From CAYPGJ01 sp964638515 (GTDB lineage Bacteria > Planctomycetota > Phycisphaerae > Phycisphaerales > UBA1924), in the NCBI GenBank assembly GCA_964638515.1, contig CAZWZL010000003.1, positions 50,276 through 114,275 of the forward strand: a stretch of 64,000 nt of DNA, written 5' to 3'. The stretch's first letter is position 1. Every line of letters starts with the position of its first letter. Below, piece after piece: positions 22,067-30,832 of the stretch. The notes under the pieces were generated by a model. The model was not told the DNA's origin and did not search any database. It saw nothing but the letters and a program-made list of their open reading frames with translations. The position numbers and the translations under genes were made by a program.

Positions 22067-22234
22067 GCCCCTAGCCTACCAATCGCGCGCGCCTCTGCCT
22101 TCCTCTCCCGCGAACGAAGTGAGTGGGAGCGGACCGAGATGAGGGCTATCGCATCGCTCCTTGTCCACTGCGCCTCAACAAGCCGCGACGCACATCCGCG
22201 CTCACTCCCGATCAACGTGGCTCTCGGCTCTGCC

Positions 22235-23029
22235 TCACCGCACCGACGCCTCCGTCTCCACCGGCCTCGCAATCGCGTGTGTCTCCGCAACCACTTTCCA
22301 CATCGTTTCAACCTCCCCCACGAGGTTCACGAACGCCTCGCGCTCCGCGCGCTTCCTCGATTCATCCACCGCGTCCTCCGACGTCCATGCATTGGCCGGC
22401 TGATGCGCCTTTGACGTGGCCTCGGCCACTCCATAAATGAACCCCGACCGCGTGTCGATCAGCGCTGCCGACGCCGTCGACGTCACCCGCGACTCCCGAT
22501 CCGGGAACAGCCCAAGCGTGATCAGACCCATCGCGGGAATCTTCGTCGTCACCCCGAACCGCGTGTCGAACGTGTACAGCAGCACCATGTCCGCGTGCAC
22601 CGACGCCGCGGCCTCACGCAGGTCCTTCTCCGTGTTCAGCCACTGCGGCAGCACCAGCCGATTCATCGTCGCGATCCCGCGCACCATCGGAAGCCCCTGC
22701 AGGCGGGCCATGTCCTCGTCCGTCTCCGCCTCGCGCCCCGTGAGCACCGTGAAGTTCCCCTCCCCATACCCCTGCGCCGTGTGCGACCGGTAGTTGTGCG
22801 CCTGCACCCGAATCACGGCGATCGACGCCGGAAAATCCGCCGCGGGCTTGCGGCTCATCTTCTCGAGAATGTTGGCGTCCGTCCGCGCGATCTGCTCCCC
22901 GCGCGAGATCCCCATCGCGTGCAGGTCCGCCGGCCCCCCCGGCGTCGTGTACGACGCGCACCCCGAGAGCACCGCCGACCCCGCCATCACCGACCACATC
23001 CATGCCGCCAACGAGCCGCGCCGCCTCAT
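22235..23029 (-). CDS. Lipoprotein of unknown function
   Basis: The 264-residue product carries a signal peptide ending in the lipobox VLSGC (C24), so it should be lipid-anchored. The mature part has a stretch reminiscent of bacterial CsgG/curli-like or TolB-like lipoproteins (ASVHADMVLLYTFDTRFGV, then a small beta domain with ASAALIDTRSGFIYGV), but I cannot name the family. The 168 bases between it and the amidotransferase hold no gene and only a short imperfect hairpin (CTCCC...GGGAG near 22110-22135). It is followed on the same strand by nothing close; the methyltransferase gene lies 45 bases upstream. Confidence 0.72.
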   Translation of the reverse strand: MRRRGSLAAWMWSVMAGSAVLSGCASYTTPGGPADLHAMGISRGEQIARTDANILEKMSRKPAADFPASIAVIRVQAHNYRSHTAQGYGEGNFTVLTGREAETDEDMARLQGLPMVRGIATMNRLVLPQWLNTEKDLREAAASVHADMVLLYTFDTRFGVTTKIPAMGLITLGLFPDRESRVTSTASAALIDTRSGFIYGVAEATSKAHQPANAWTSEDAVDESRKRAEREAFVNLVGEVETMWKVVAETHAIARPVETEASVR

Positions 23030-23074
23030 GCTTCATCTCCTGTTTTGGTTTGAGCCGGCTCCCCGCAGCAAATC

Positions 23075-23728
23075 CTATTCCCGCCGCCCCTCCCCCCACA
23101 TCGCGATCGTGGCGTCATGCCCGCCCGGGAAGTAGTCCGTCCGCACCGCCACTTTGGCAGTCCGACGCATCGCCCACTCCACCATCCGAACCGCGTCGTA
23201 CCGTCGCGCCGGCGCCGTGGGCTGACGCCGAAGCGCCGGCGCGCACCGGTCGCTCAGGAAGTTGAACACCAGCGCAACGCGGCTCGCCGCCCACGCCTCT
23301 CCCAGAACGCGCTCCGCCGCGCGCTGCTCCAACGTGTTCAGCGACCCCGAAAAGACAATCACGTCCGGTTCCGACTCTCCCAAACGCTCCGGTTCACGAA
23401 CGAAGTCGTATGACGCCATCCGTGCGCGCGCGGGCAGGAGATGAGCCCCCGCGGCGGAAACTTCGGGTAGCCCTTCAACCCCTTCGTACGACCGGAACGC
23501 CACCCCCCGCTCCTCGAGAAAATGCGCCAGATCCCCGCGCCCGGCGCCCGCGTCCAGCACCGAAAGCCCCGTGAAATCCACCATCTCGCACATCACCCGA
23601 AACCGCGTGGCCTGGTATTCACGACTCGCCCACAGCGTCGCCTCGAACACCGGCCCGTACCGCTGCAACGCCTCGCGATACGGCGCGAGATACGCGGGCT
23701 GATCGGCTGAATCACGTCGTGCGGCCAT
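23075..23728 (-). CDS. SAM-dependent methyltransferase (putative)
   Basis: A 217-residue protein with the SAM-binding stretch LSVLDAGAGRGDLAHFLEE (motif I, about residues 54-72) and a downstream acidic loop PDVIVFSGSLNTLEQ. The acceptor substrate is unknown. It has no signal peptide or membrane segment. It is divergent from the amidohydrolase gene, whose ATG lies 44 bases from its own, so both may share a promoter region. Confidence 0.75.
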   Translation of the reverse strand: MAARRDSADQPAYLAPYREALQRYGPVFEATLWASREYQATRFRVMCEMVDFTGLSVLDAGAGRGDLAHFLEERGVAFRSYEGVEGLPEVSAAGAHLLPARARMASYDFVREPERLGESEPDVIVFSGSLNTLEQRAAERVLGEAWAASRVALVFNFLSDRCAPALRRQPTAPARRYDAVRMVEWAMRRTAKVAVRTDYFPGGHDATIAMWGEGRRE

Positions 23729-23772
23729 GCCGAGATGGTACCCGCGCGCACGATGAACCTACGATCCGCTCG

Positions 23773-24891
23773 ATGCCGGAAAAGACGTTGACGCCGACAC
23801 CATCCAATCGCCTGGGGCTCGACTATCGCGCCGAAGCCGCGCGATTGGGGCCGCCGGCGGCGCCGATCATCGACGCTCACGCGCACATCAGCGGCGCGCG
23901 GGCCGTGGAGGTGTATCGCGAGGCCCGCGATCTATACGGCGTCACGCAGACGTATTCGCAGACGCGCATCGAGGACGCGGACGCCGTGCGAAACGCGCTC
24001 GGGGAGACCATCCGCTTCGTGGCGGTGCCTCGTTGGATGCACCCGGATCGTCGATGGGCGCACACGCTCGGGTATCTCGAGGATCTGCCGGTGTGGCGCG
24101 AGCGGTACGGCAGCCGCATGGCGAAGTTCTGGACGGCGCCGAGGCTGCTGGACTACACGCGCGAGATGGGCGAGCCGAAGCTGCTTGCGCTCGACGGAGA
24201 GTGGCGGCGCCGGCAGATGCGCCTGGCGACGGACCTGGGCATGATGATCATGGTGCACGTGGCGGACCCCGACACGTGGTTCAAGACCAAGTACGTCGAC
24301 GCGTCGGTCTACGGGACGAAGGAGAGCCAGTATCTGCCGATCGAGCGGCTGACGGATGAGTTCACGCAGCCCTGGCTGCTCGCGCACATGGCGGGGTGGC
24401 CGGAGGACCTCGATTTCCTTGACGGTCTGCTCTCGCGCCATCCCAACATCATCATCGATACCTCGGCGACCAAGTGGATGGTGCGCGAGCTGAGCAGGCA
24501 CCCGGCGGGCCGGTTCGGCGCGTTTCTCGAGAAACACGGCGAGCGAGTGCTGTTTGGTTCGGACATCGTGACCATGGACCAGCATCTGGCGCCCAAGCCG
24601 ACCGACACGAGCGGCTCGCCGGCCGCGAGATTTGCCGAGCAAGCGGATTCCGCGGATCAGGCCTTCGACCTGTACGCGTCCCGGTATTGGGCCCTCCGGA
24701 CGATGTTTGAGACCGGCTATGAGGGGGACTCGCCCATCTCCGATCCGGACCTGGCGCTGGTCGACCCGGACCGCCACAACGCCATGTCGGCCCCGAGGCT
24801 GCGGGGGATGTCCCTCAGCCAGCCCGCGTTGCGGCGGCTCTACCGGGGCGGATGCGAGGCCACGCTGGGTCGATGGTGGGAGCGGCAATAA
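23773..24891 (+). CDS. Amidohydrolase-2 family metal-dependent hydrolase
   Basis: The 372-residue TIM-barrel protein shows the family metal motif DAHAHIS (residues 34-40), a conserved His in LLAHMAGWPEDLDF, and a late metal-ligand Asp in LFGSDIVTMDQH. Members hydrolyse or decarboxylate aromatic and other substrates (COG2159); the substrate cannot be read from sequence. The length suits the family. The chosen ATG has no strong Shine-Dalgarno, but earlier codons in the frame give an odd N-terminus and overlap the divergent methyltransferase. Confidence 0.82.
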   Translation: MPEKTLTPTPSNRLGLDYRAEAARLGPPAAPIIDAHAHISGARAVEVYREARDLYGVTQTYSQTRIEDADAVRNALGETIRFVAVPRWMHPDRRWAHTLGYLEDLPVWRERYGSRMAKFWTAPRLLDYTREMGEPKLLALDGEWRRRQMRLATDLGMMIMVHVADPDTWFKTKYVDASVYGTKESQYLPIERLTDEFTQPWLLAHMAGWPEDLDFLDGLLSRHPNIIIDTSATKWMVRELSRHPAGRFGAFLEKHGERVLFGSDIVTMDQHLAPKPTDTSGSPAARFAEQADSADQAFDLYASRYWALRTMFETGYEGDSPISDPDLALVDPDRHNAMSAPRLRGMSLSQPALRRLYRGGCEATLGRWWERQ

Positions 24892-25006
24892 TCCACGATT
24901 CCCTGCAGGTATTTCCGAGGTATACGCTTGTCAGAACGCGCGATCTCGCGCAGGATTCCCGGAATCCCGGGCGTGAGACGCGTCGTTCTTTCAACGGAGT
25001 TGCGGC

Positions 25007-26068
25007 ATGCGAGGATTGGGTCTGGCGTTCGGTATGGTTGCCTCGTTCGGGATCGCCTCGGCGGACCCCGGCACGGTCGGGGGTGAGTGCCCGCAATCGC
25101 TGAGCCCGGGGGAAGCGGCCATGGCCCGCGCGCTCCTGGACGCGGGCGTGTACGACTTGCAGCGCGCCGGCGCGGGGGCGGATTCGTTCATCTACGTGCC
25201 GCTCACGTTCCACGTCGTGCGTCGGTCCAACGGCACGGGGGGGCTGCCTCCCGAGCGGCTCGATCAGGCGTTGATCGACGCCAACACCGCGTACGCCTCC
25301 ATCGGCATCGCGTTCTGCCTTCCGGGGCCGATCGACTACATCGATTCGGACGCCTTCTACCTGAACGTCAACACGATGGGTGAGATCGACCAGCTGCGCA
25401 CCACCAACGTCGTCCCCAACACCATCAATATCTACTTCACCGAAGAGCTGTTCATCGGGTCCTCGTCGCTCTGCGGCATCTCGGCCTTCACGTTCTCGAG
25501 CGTGCAGGGGATCGTGATGCGCAACTCCTGCACGGCCACCACCACGAATCATTCGACGTTCCCTCATGAGATCGGGCACTACTTCGACCTGTACCACACG
25601 CACGAGACGTCGACGGGGCGCGAGTGCGTGAACGGTTCCAACTGTGCGACAGCGGGCGACCTTGTGTGCGACACGCCAGCCGACCCCACTCTCGGCGCCA
25701 GCAACGTGAACACGTCGTGTCTCTACACGGGCACGTCCAACGGCACGTGCGTCGGGGATGGTCCGTACGCCCCGAATCCGCGCAATTACATGTCGTACTC
25801 CCGCAAGGAGTGCCGCGACTACTTCTCGCCCGGACAGCTCGCGCGCGCCAAGGCCACGATCGTCAACCTGCGTCCGGAACTGGTGAACATCCTCGCGGGG
25901 GACACGAATGGCGATGGGATGGTGAGCTTCCTCGACCTCAACGTGGTGCTCAGTCAGTTTGGGCAGACCGGTTCGGGCCTGTCCGGGGACGTCAACGATG
26001 ACGGCGTGGTGAACTTCGGCGACCTCAACGCCGTGCTTTCCACGTTCGGCGCGTTGGCCTGCCTCTAA
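25007..26068 (+). CDS. Secreted M43 (pappalysin-like) metalloprotease with dockerin-like repeats
   Basis: The 353-residue product starts with a short signal peptide (MRGLGLAFGMVASFGIASA). The zinc motif HEIGHYFDLYHTH near residues 186-198 follows HExxHxxxxxH; the usual Gly is Asp here. A Met-turn (NYMSYS) follows about 80 residues later, as in M43 metzincins. The C-terminus has two calcium-loop repeats, GDTNGDGMVSFLDLN and GDVNDDGVVNFGDLN, like type I dockerins; planctomycetes often carry these on exported proteins. Paired cysteines (about 9) suggest disulfides outside the cell. It stands alone, 115 bases after the amidohydrolase. Confidence 0.85.
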   Translation: MRGLGLAFGMVASFGIASADPGTVGGECPQSLSPGEAAMARALLDAGVYDLQRAGAGADSFIYVPLTFHVVRRSNGTGGLPPERLDQALIDANTAYASIGIAFCLPGPIDYIDSDAFYLNVNTMGEIDQLRTTNVVPNTINIYFTEELFIGSSSLCGISAFTFSSVQGIVMRNSCTATTTNHSTFPHEIGHYFDLYHTHETSTGRECVNGSNCATAGDLVCDTPADPTLGASNVNTSCLYTGTSNGTCVGDGPYAPNPRNYMSYSRKECRDYFSPGQLARAKATIVNLRPELVNILAGDTNGDGMVSFLDLNVVLSQFGQTGSGLSGDVNDDGVVNFGDLNAVLSTFGALACL

Positions 26069-26137
26069 GCCTTCTTCCGAGCCTCTCCCGGTCCGGCCCG
26101 GTCGGCTCGCGTTTTCGGCGACGGATCCGGAACCATC

Positions 26138-26153
26138 CGCCCCGACCGGGGCG
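26138..26153. repeat. GC hairpin between protease and small membrane protein genes
   Basis: CGCCCC and GGGGCG flank the loop GACC, a 6-bp stem. It is not followed by a T-run on the plus strand, so it is not a classic terminator; it lies just before the next small gene and might weaken read-through from the protease gene. Confidence 0.3.
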
Positions 26154-26165
26154 TATCCTGTCCGC

Positions 26166-26438
26166 ATGTCGGCTTTGATCGTGGCGCAGGAAATGGAGCA
26201 CGCTTCGCAAGCCCTCCGGGTGGGCAACGCCTGGGTGGTGTTGCTGGTTGTGGCACTCACGGCGTTCGGGCTGCTCGTGGTGGCGGCCCGGGCGCTGCGT
26301 CCGAGCCAGAACGCCGGCCGCTCAGATCGGGCGGAGGGACGTGGGGACGAGATTGACCCGTGGGAGGAAGCGGGCCGGCGCATGCGGATGGACAGTGACG
26401 ACGGGACCATTCGTCACGATGGGGTTCGCCATCCGTGA
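26166..26438 (+). CDS. Small single-span membrane protein of unknown function
   Basis: The 90-residue product has one predicted membrane helix (WVVLLVVALTAFGLLVVAA, about residues 24-42) followed by a charged cytoplasmic-type tail ending in DSDDGTIRHDGVRHP. The frame overlaps the next start by 4 bases (GTGA), which supports that it is a real gene coupled with the reductase. No family is recognised. Confidence 0.55.
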   Translation: MSALIVAQEMEHASQALRVGNAWVVLLVVALTAFGLLVVAARALRPSQNAGRSDRAEGRGDEIDPWEEAGRRMRMDSDDGTIRHDGVRHP

Positions 26439-27229
26439 ACGAGTCCTGGAAGAAGGCGGGGTCGGGCTTTGACGGAGGCCGGCCGATCGCGCTTGTGACG
26501 GGCGGCGCCAAGCGGGTGGGTAGGGCGTTGTGCGAGGCGTTCGGGAGCGCCGGTCTTGACGTGCTGTTCACCTTTCGAACCAGCGAACGCGAGGCGAGCG
26601 AGTCCGTGCGCGCGCTGGAGACGCTCGGCGTTCGAGCGGGCGCCGCGCGACTCGATCTGTCGGACATCGATGAGACGCAGGAGTTTGTGAAGACGACATC
26701 GGCGGTGTTGCCTCGATTGGATGTGCTCGTGCACAACGCGTCGATCTACGGCCCGTCGGATGACGGGCGTGCTGTCGGGGACGCCGAGCGACACTTTCGG
26801 ATCAACGCGCTCGCACCGTTGGCATTGAGCGTTGGATTGGCGCCCCTGTTGCGTCGCGGCGAAACGGGCGGCAAGGCACGAGGCGGCGCCATCGTCGCCA
26901 TGACCGACATGCACGCTCTGGGACGCCCCCGCAAATCATTCGGGCCGTATGCGATGTCCAAGGCCGCATTGCACGAGATGGTTCGGAGCCTCGCGCGGGA
27001 CCTGGCGCCCGAGGTTCGCGTGAACGGCGTGGCGCCGGGGGTGGTGCTGTTTCCGGACGAGGGGTACGAGTCGGACGAGGCCTCACAGCGCTCGTATATC
27101 GCGCGGGTTCCGATGGGTCGGACGGGCACCGCGCACGAGGCCGCGGAGGTGGTTCGGTGGCTGGCGATGGATGCTGGCTACGTGACGGGAGAGGTCATCC
27201 GGGTGGATGGCGGGCGTTGGCTGGCCTGA
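26435..27229 (+). CDS. Short-chain dehydrogenase/reductase, FolM/pteridine-reductase-like
   Basis: The 264-residue Rossmann-fold enzyme has the NADPH-binding TGGAKRVG near residue 24, with the Arg that marks pteridine-reductase-like SDRs, VLVHNASIY for the central loop, and the active site YAMSK (Tyr-x3-Lys). The stretch LAPEVRVNGVAPGVVLFPDE and the acidic residue in MTDMHALG in place of the usual SDR Ser are close to FolM/PTR1, which reduce dihydromonapterin or dihydrofolate. It starts at a GTG overlapping the preceding small gene by 4 bases. A general SDR role remains possible. Confidence 0.85.
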   Translation: MNESWKKAGSGFDGGRPIALVTGGAKRVGRALCEAFGSAGLDVLFTFRTSEREASESVRALETLGVRAGAARLDLSDIDETQEFVKTTSAVLPRLDVLVHNASIYGPSDDGRAVGDAERHFRINALAPLALSVGLAPLLRRGETGGKARGGAIVAMTDMHALGRPRKSFGPYAMSKAALHEMVRSLARDLAPEVRVNGVAPGVVLFPDEGYESDEASQRSYIARVPMGRTGTAHEAAEVVRWLAMDAGYVTGEVIRVDGGRWLA

Positions 27230-27263
27230 ATCCCGAGCGTGCGGACCGTCCCGAAGAGATCGC

Positions 27264-27269
27264 TATACT
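27264..27269 (+). promoter_or_regulatory. Likely -10 element of the tRNA-Leu gene
   Basis: TATACT ends 17 bases before the mature 5' end of tRNA-Leu in the 57-base gap after the reductase. No clear -35 sequence is seen 17 bases further upstream. Confidence 0.4.
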
Positions 27270-27286
27270 CCCGCCCTTTCCCACTC

Positions 27287-27370
27287 GCCCGGGTGGCGGA
27301 ACTGGCAGACGCGCTAGCTTGAGGTGCTAGTCCTGGCAACAGGGTGGAGGTTCGAGTCCTCTCCCGGGCA
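27287..27370 (+). tRNA. tRNA-Leu (GAG)
   Basis: An 84-base type II cloverleaf: acceptor GCCCGGG pairs with CCCGGGC, discriminator A, no encoded CCA. The anticodon loop CTTGAGG gives anticodon GAG. The long variable arm (TCCTGGCAACAGGGTGG) and T-arm GAGGTTCGAGTCCTC are complete. Confidence 0.96.
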
Positions 27371-27396
27371 TTCTGGATCTGGACGGGGAACGGGGG

Positions 27397-28899
27397 TCAG
27401 GGCTTGGCATTGGCGATGGTGTGGAGTTCACGTCGCAGCACCTTGCCCGTCGGCCCTTTGGGCAGCTCGGCCATCACGCGGATGCCCGTGGGCACCTTGT
27501 AGCCGGCCAGCCTTGCGCGACACCATGTTCGGAGTTCGGATTCCGGGGGTGGCGCGGCGCCCTCCTTGAGTTCGATGAAGGCCACGGGCGTCTCTCCGCG
27601 AAGATCATCGCGATGGCCGACCACGCCGGACGCCTTGACGCTGGGATGGGCGTCGAGCACTTCCTCGATCTCGCGCGGGAAGACGTTTTCGCCGCCGACG
27701 ATGATCATCTCCTTGATGCGTCCCGTGATGTAGAGGTGTCCGTCGGCGTCGAATCGGCCCATGTCGCCTGTTCGGAGGAACCCGTCCGGCGTGAGAGCCG
27801 AGGCCGTTTCGCGGGCCAGATGCAGGTACCCCTGCATGATGTTGGGCCCGGCGATCCAGACTTCGCCGTCCTGCCCGGGCGGGAGATCGGCGCCGGTGGC
27901 GGGATCGACGATGCGTTCGATGACGTTCGGGAGCGGCTTGCCGACGGAGCGCGGCCGGTATTCGTGGGGGCGACACCAGTTCGTGACGGGCGAGGTCTCG
28001 GTGAGCCCGTAGCCCTCGTTGATGGTGACGTTGAATCGATCTCGAAACGCGCGCGCGACGGGCTCGGAGAGCGGCTCTCCCCCGGAGACGACGAAGCGCA
28101 GGGAGGTGAAGTCGTCGGGTCCGGCGTCCTTCACCGCGAGCAGCGCGTTGTACATCGACGGGATCGCGACGAGCGCGGTGGGCCGGTGCTCGCGCAGCAG
28201 GCGGACGATGTTCGCCGGGACAAACCTGGCTGAGTAGACCACTCGACAGCCTAGCGTCATCGGCAGCAACGTGAGCACCGTCATCCCGAAGGAGTGGAAC
28301 TGCGGCAGAACGCCCAGGAGCGTGTCGTGGCGTGTGAACCGGACCCAGTCCACGCATTGCCGGATGTTCGACGCGAGATTGCGGTGCGAGAGCATGACGC
28401 CCTTGGGCTTGCCGCTCGTGCCGGACGTGTACAGGAGGAGGGCGAGATCGTCGGCGGTGTCGCCGACGCCTCGAAGCGAGGGCCAGCGCACGTCCGGAAC
28501 ACCCCGAAACGTCATCGAATCCAATCGCACGAGATTGGCGACACGCGGGTCTCTTCCTCCGACGGATCGCATGTGCTCGAGGAGCGGCTCGGCCGTGAGC
28601 ACGATGTCCGTGCCGCAGTCGTCGATGACGTACTGGAGTTCGTCGGGCTTGAGCAGATAGTTGAGGGGAACAACGGTGCGGCCGAGCATCCATGCGGCGA
28701 GCGCCGCCATGGGCATGGCTCCACCGGTGGGGAGCAGGACGCCCACGGTGCGTGATCTGGAGCGTGCGGCGATGATGTCTGCGAGGTGGGCCGCGCCAAC
28801 GAGCATCTCGCCGGCGCGCCAGGAACGACGGTCGTCGATGACAAGGCGCGCGCCGGGACGGGTGAGACAAGTGCGAATGATTGGCCAGTGCACGCTCAT
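27397..28899 (-). CDS. AMP-dependent acyl-CoA synthetase
   Basis: The 500-residue protein belongs to the class I adenylate-forming enzymes, which activate fatty or other organic acids to acyl-CoA through an acyl-AMP step. The P-loop-like LLLYTSGTSGKPKGVMLSHR (about residues 164-183), the adenine/acyl site GYGLTETSPV, the hinge TGDMGRFDADGHLYITGR and the C-terminal PTGKVLRREL with the catalytic Lys are all present. Order and length match long-chain fatty acid CoA ligases; a chain length cannot be given. There is no partner of beta-oxidation nearby. It converges on the end of tRNA-Leu with 26 bases between. Confidence 0.93.
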   Translation of the reverse strand: MSVHWPIIRTCLTRPGARLVIDDRRSWRAGEMLVGAAHLADIIAARSRSRTVGVLLPTGGAMPMAALAAWMLGRTVVPLNYLLKPDELQYVIDDCGTDIVLTAEPLLEHMRSVGGRDPRVANLVRLDSMTFRGVPDVRWPSLRGVGDTADDLALLLYTSGTSGKPKGVMLSHRNLASNIRQCVDWVRFTRHDTLLGVLPQFHSFGMTVLTLLPMTLGCRVVYSARFVPANIVRLLREHRPTALVAIPSMYNALLAVKDAGPDDFTSLRFVVSGGEPLSEPVARAFRDRFNVTINEGYGLTETSPVTNWCRPHEYRPRSVGKPLPNVIERIVDPATGADLPPGQDGEVWIAGPNIMQGYLHLARETASALTPDGFLRTGDMGRFDADGHLYITGRIKEMIIVGGENVFPREIEEVLDAHPSVKASGVVGHRDDLRGETPVAFIELKEGAAPPPESELRTWCRARLAGYKVPTGIRVMAELPKGPTGKVLRRELHTIANAKP

Positions 28900-29008
28900 G
28901 GTCGGTTCTCAGAGAATCTGGGGAGCGCGGGCGGAACGGGTCGATGAGAATGTCGGGAGAGGGTACCCTGCCCTGCGTTCCCGAGACCACGACCCGCGGA
29001 GGCCTTGA

Positions 29009-29797
29009 ATGTCCTTTCGGCAACCCCAGACACGAGCCGCCCGGCTCGCTCCGCTGTTGCTTCTTTTGGCGTTCGGGCTGGCCGGGGGGTGCCGATCCGG
29101 CGCGCGAGGGGAGGGGGGCCCGACTCAACCCGCGGCCCGATCCTCGAACGGCTCGGCTGCGTCCGATTACGAGGCGGGCTTATATGCGTCGGCGTTTACG
29201 AAGGCTACTCGGGAGGCTGAAGACTCTTCCGGCAGCCGGCGTGAGCGCGCCGCGCTGATTGCGGGAATGTCGGCCCACGCTCTGGATCGCAACGACGAGG
29301 CCGAGCGATGGGTGGGCCCGCTGACGGCTTCGCAGGACCGGGAGATCGCGGGGCGCGCATCGGCGACACTCGGGCTTATCGAACAGAAGCGTGGGCGGCA
29401 CGCGCGCGCGGTCCAATTGCTGCAGGATGCCGCGGGCAAGCTGAGCGGCGATGAAGCGGCGCGTGCGCGCGCTGCGGCCGCCATTTCGTCCAGGGCGATG
29501 GAAGGCGGGAGCGTGGCCAGCCTGCCGAGTGCGACGCCTCGCGGGTCGCTCGGGCCGTACACCCTGCAGCTGGGAGCTTTCTCGAACCGTGGCAATGCTG
29601 ATGGCATGGCGCGCACGGCGGGCGACGCGGCGCGCCGGGCCGGGCTTGGCGAGCCGCAGGTGACGATCGATCAGGATTCGAAGGGGCGCTCGTTGTGGGT
29701 GGTTCGGGTGGGGTCGTTTCCGTCGCGGGCCGCGGCGATGCGGGGCCAGCGGTCGTTTCCGAAAGCGGTCGTGGTTCAAACATCTCGATCGAATTGA
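29009..29797 (+). CDS. SPOR-domain lipoprotein with TPR-like middle part
   Basis: The 262-residue product has a signal with lipobox GLAGGC (C28), a helical part with Sel1/TPR-like pattern (YEAGLYASAFTKA, then ALIAGMSAHALDRNDEAERW), and at the C-terminus a SPOR domain (about residues 180-258: YTLQLGAFSNRGNADGMA, then LWVVRVGSFPSRAAA). SPOR domains bind denuded peptidoglycan at the division site, so a role in cell wall or division is likely, though planctomycete division differs. A good GGAGG lies six bases before the ATG. Confidence 0.85.
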   Translation: MSFRQPQTRAARLAPLLLLLAFGLAGGCRSGARGEGGPTQPAARSSNGSAASDYEAGLYASAFTKATREAEDSSGSRRERAALIAGMSAHALDRNDEAERWVGPLTASQDREIAGRASATLGLIEQKRGRHARAVQLLQDAAGKLSGDEAARARAAAAISSRAMEGGSVASLPSATPRGSLGPYTLQLGAFSNRGNADGMARTAGDAARRAGLGEPQVTIDQDSKGRSLWVVRVGSFPSRAAAMRGQRSFPKAVVVQTSRSN

Positions 29798-29850
29798 GAC
29801 TGCGGGAGAACCCGGGAGCCGAGACGGGAACGGTTCCGTACCATGCTTGC

Positions 29851-30831
29851 ATGCGAGCATTCGTGGCGTGCATGGCGGTGTTCTGGTCAGCTTGCGGCGC
29901 TTCGGGCGGGGGTGAAGAAACTCCCGCGGCCAGCGCTGTTGCGCCGCCGGGAGCAGACGCGGCGGGCGAGCGTGCGGCCTTTCTCCGAAGCGTGCGTGAC
30001 CTCGAGCGATCGCTCAATGCAATCCGGGCGCGTCACTTCGGCACGGTGCGGGTGGCTGATGTGCGCAACGAGGGGCTCCGCCGGGTTCGAGCCACGTTGG
30101 ACGAGTTTGCGCAACCGCTGCCGGGAGAGGCCATTTCAGCGGCGATCGGTGTGTTTGAGCGCGAAGCGAACGACGTTCGTGTGGCGTTGCTGACGTACAT
30201 CGCGGAAGAAGATTCGGGGCAGGGCGATGCGGCGTTGGCGTGGACGGCGTGCTTTGATCGCGATTCGACGATTCGCGAAACAGCGCTCGGGATGCTCGTG
30301 CAGCGGGCTCAGGTTGACGGCGTCTCGCACGGAGCGAAGTTGGCGCTCGATCGTGCGCTCAGGAGCGGTGATGACGCGCACGCCGCGGCGGGCGCGAAGG
30401 CGATTGACGCTTTGACATTGCTCGAGGCCATCCCGCTGCTCATCAGCGCTCAGGTATCGACGCCCGGGCAGGGAGCCGCGGACGCGGGCGGGGTCCGAGC
30501 GTTCATCCTCGTCGGACAGCAGCAGACATTTGTTTCGGGGCTGACGCCGGTTGTGGGCAACGCCACGGTGGCGTTTCAGCCGGAGATGTCGACCCTGACC
30601 ACGGGATCGTTGCTTGTGGTCGGGGACTCGCTGGTGACGTCGTATCGAACCGAGGTGCACGAATCGCTGGTGCGGTTGACGTCTCGGGTGTGGGATCACT
30701 CCACGGCGTATCTCGGCTGGGACACGGACGGGTGGCGGCGATGGCACCGCGAGGTTTTCGTGCCCTTCCTGGCGAACCGGGATCGGGCCTCGCTGCACGG
30801 TCCGTCGGCCGAGCCGCCGGTTGATCGCTGA
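29851..30831 (+). CDS. Exported protein with HEAT-like repeats, unknown function
   Basis: The 326-residue product begins MRAFVACMAVFWSACG, a signal peptide whose C15 could be a weak lipobox cysteine. Residues about 90-200 show HEAT-like helix pairs (DVRVALLTYIAEEDSG, DSTIRETALGMLVQRA), followed by a beta-rich domain of unknown kind with an HxxW/WDTDGWRRWHREVF end. It follows the SPOR gene by 53 bases, on the same strand, so the two may form a transcript. The frame is open upstream, but the ATG at 29851 is the only start that puts a signal first. Confidence 0.65.
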   Translation: MRAFVACMAVFWSACGASGGGEETPAASAVAPPGADAAGERAAFLRSVRDLERSLNAIRARHFGTVRVADVRNEGLRRVRATLDEFAQPLPGEAISAAIGVFEREANDVRVALLTYIAEEDSGQGDAALAWTACFDRDSTIRETALGMLVQRAQVDGVSHGAKLALDRALRSGDDAHAAAGAKAIDALTLLEAIPLLISAQVSTPGQGAADAGGVRAFILVGQQQTFVSGLTPVVGNATVAFQPEMSTLTTGSLLVVGDSLVTSYRTEVHESLVRLTSRVWDHSTAYLGWDTDGWRRWHREVFVPFLANRDRASLHGPSAEPPVDR

Positions 30832-30832
30832 C

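Noticed and set aside
22100..22140. REP-like element in the spacer before the lipoprotein gene
   Set aside because: Only one imperfect copy (CTCCC...GGGAG) is present; no second copy was noticed in the window.
24953..24967. GGATTCC-C-GGAATCC as a terminator after the amidohydrolase
   Set aside because: The stem closes on three bases at most and no T-run follows; it is more likely chance symmetry.
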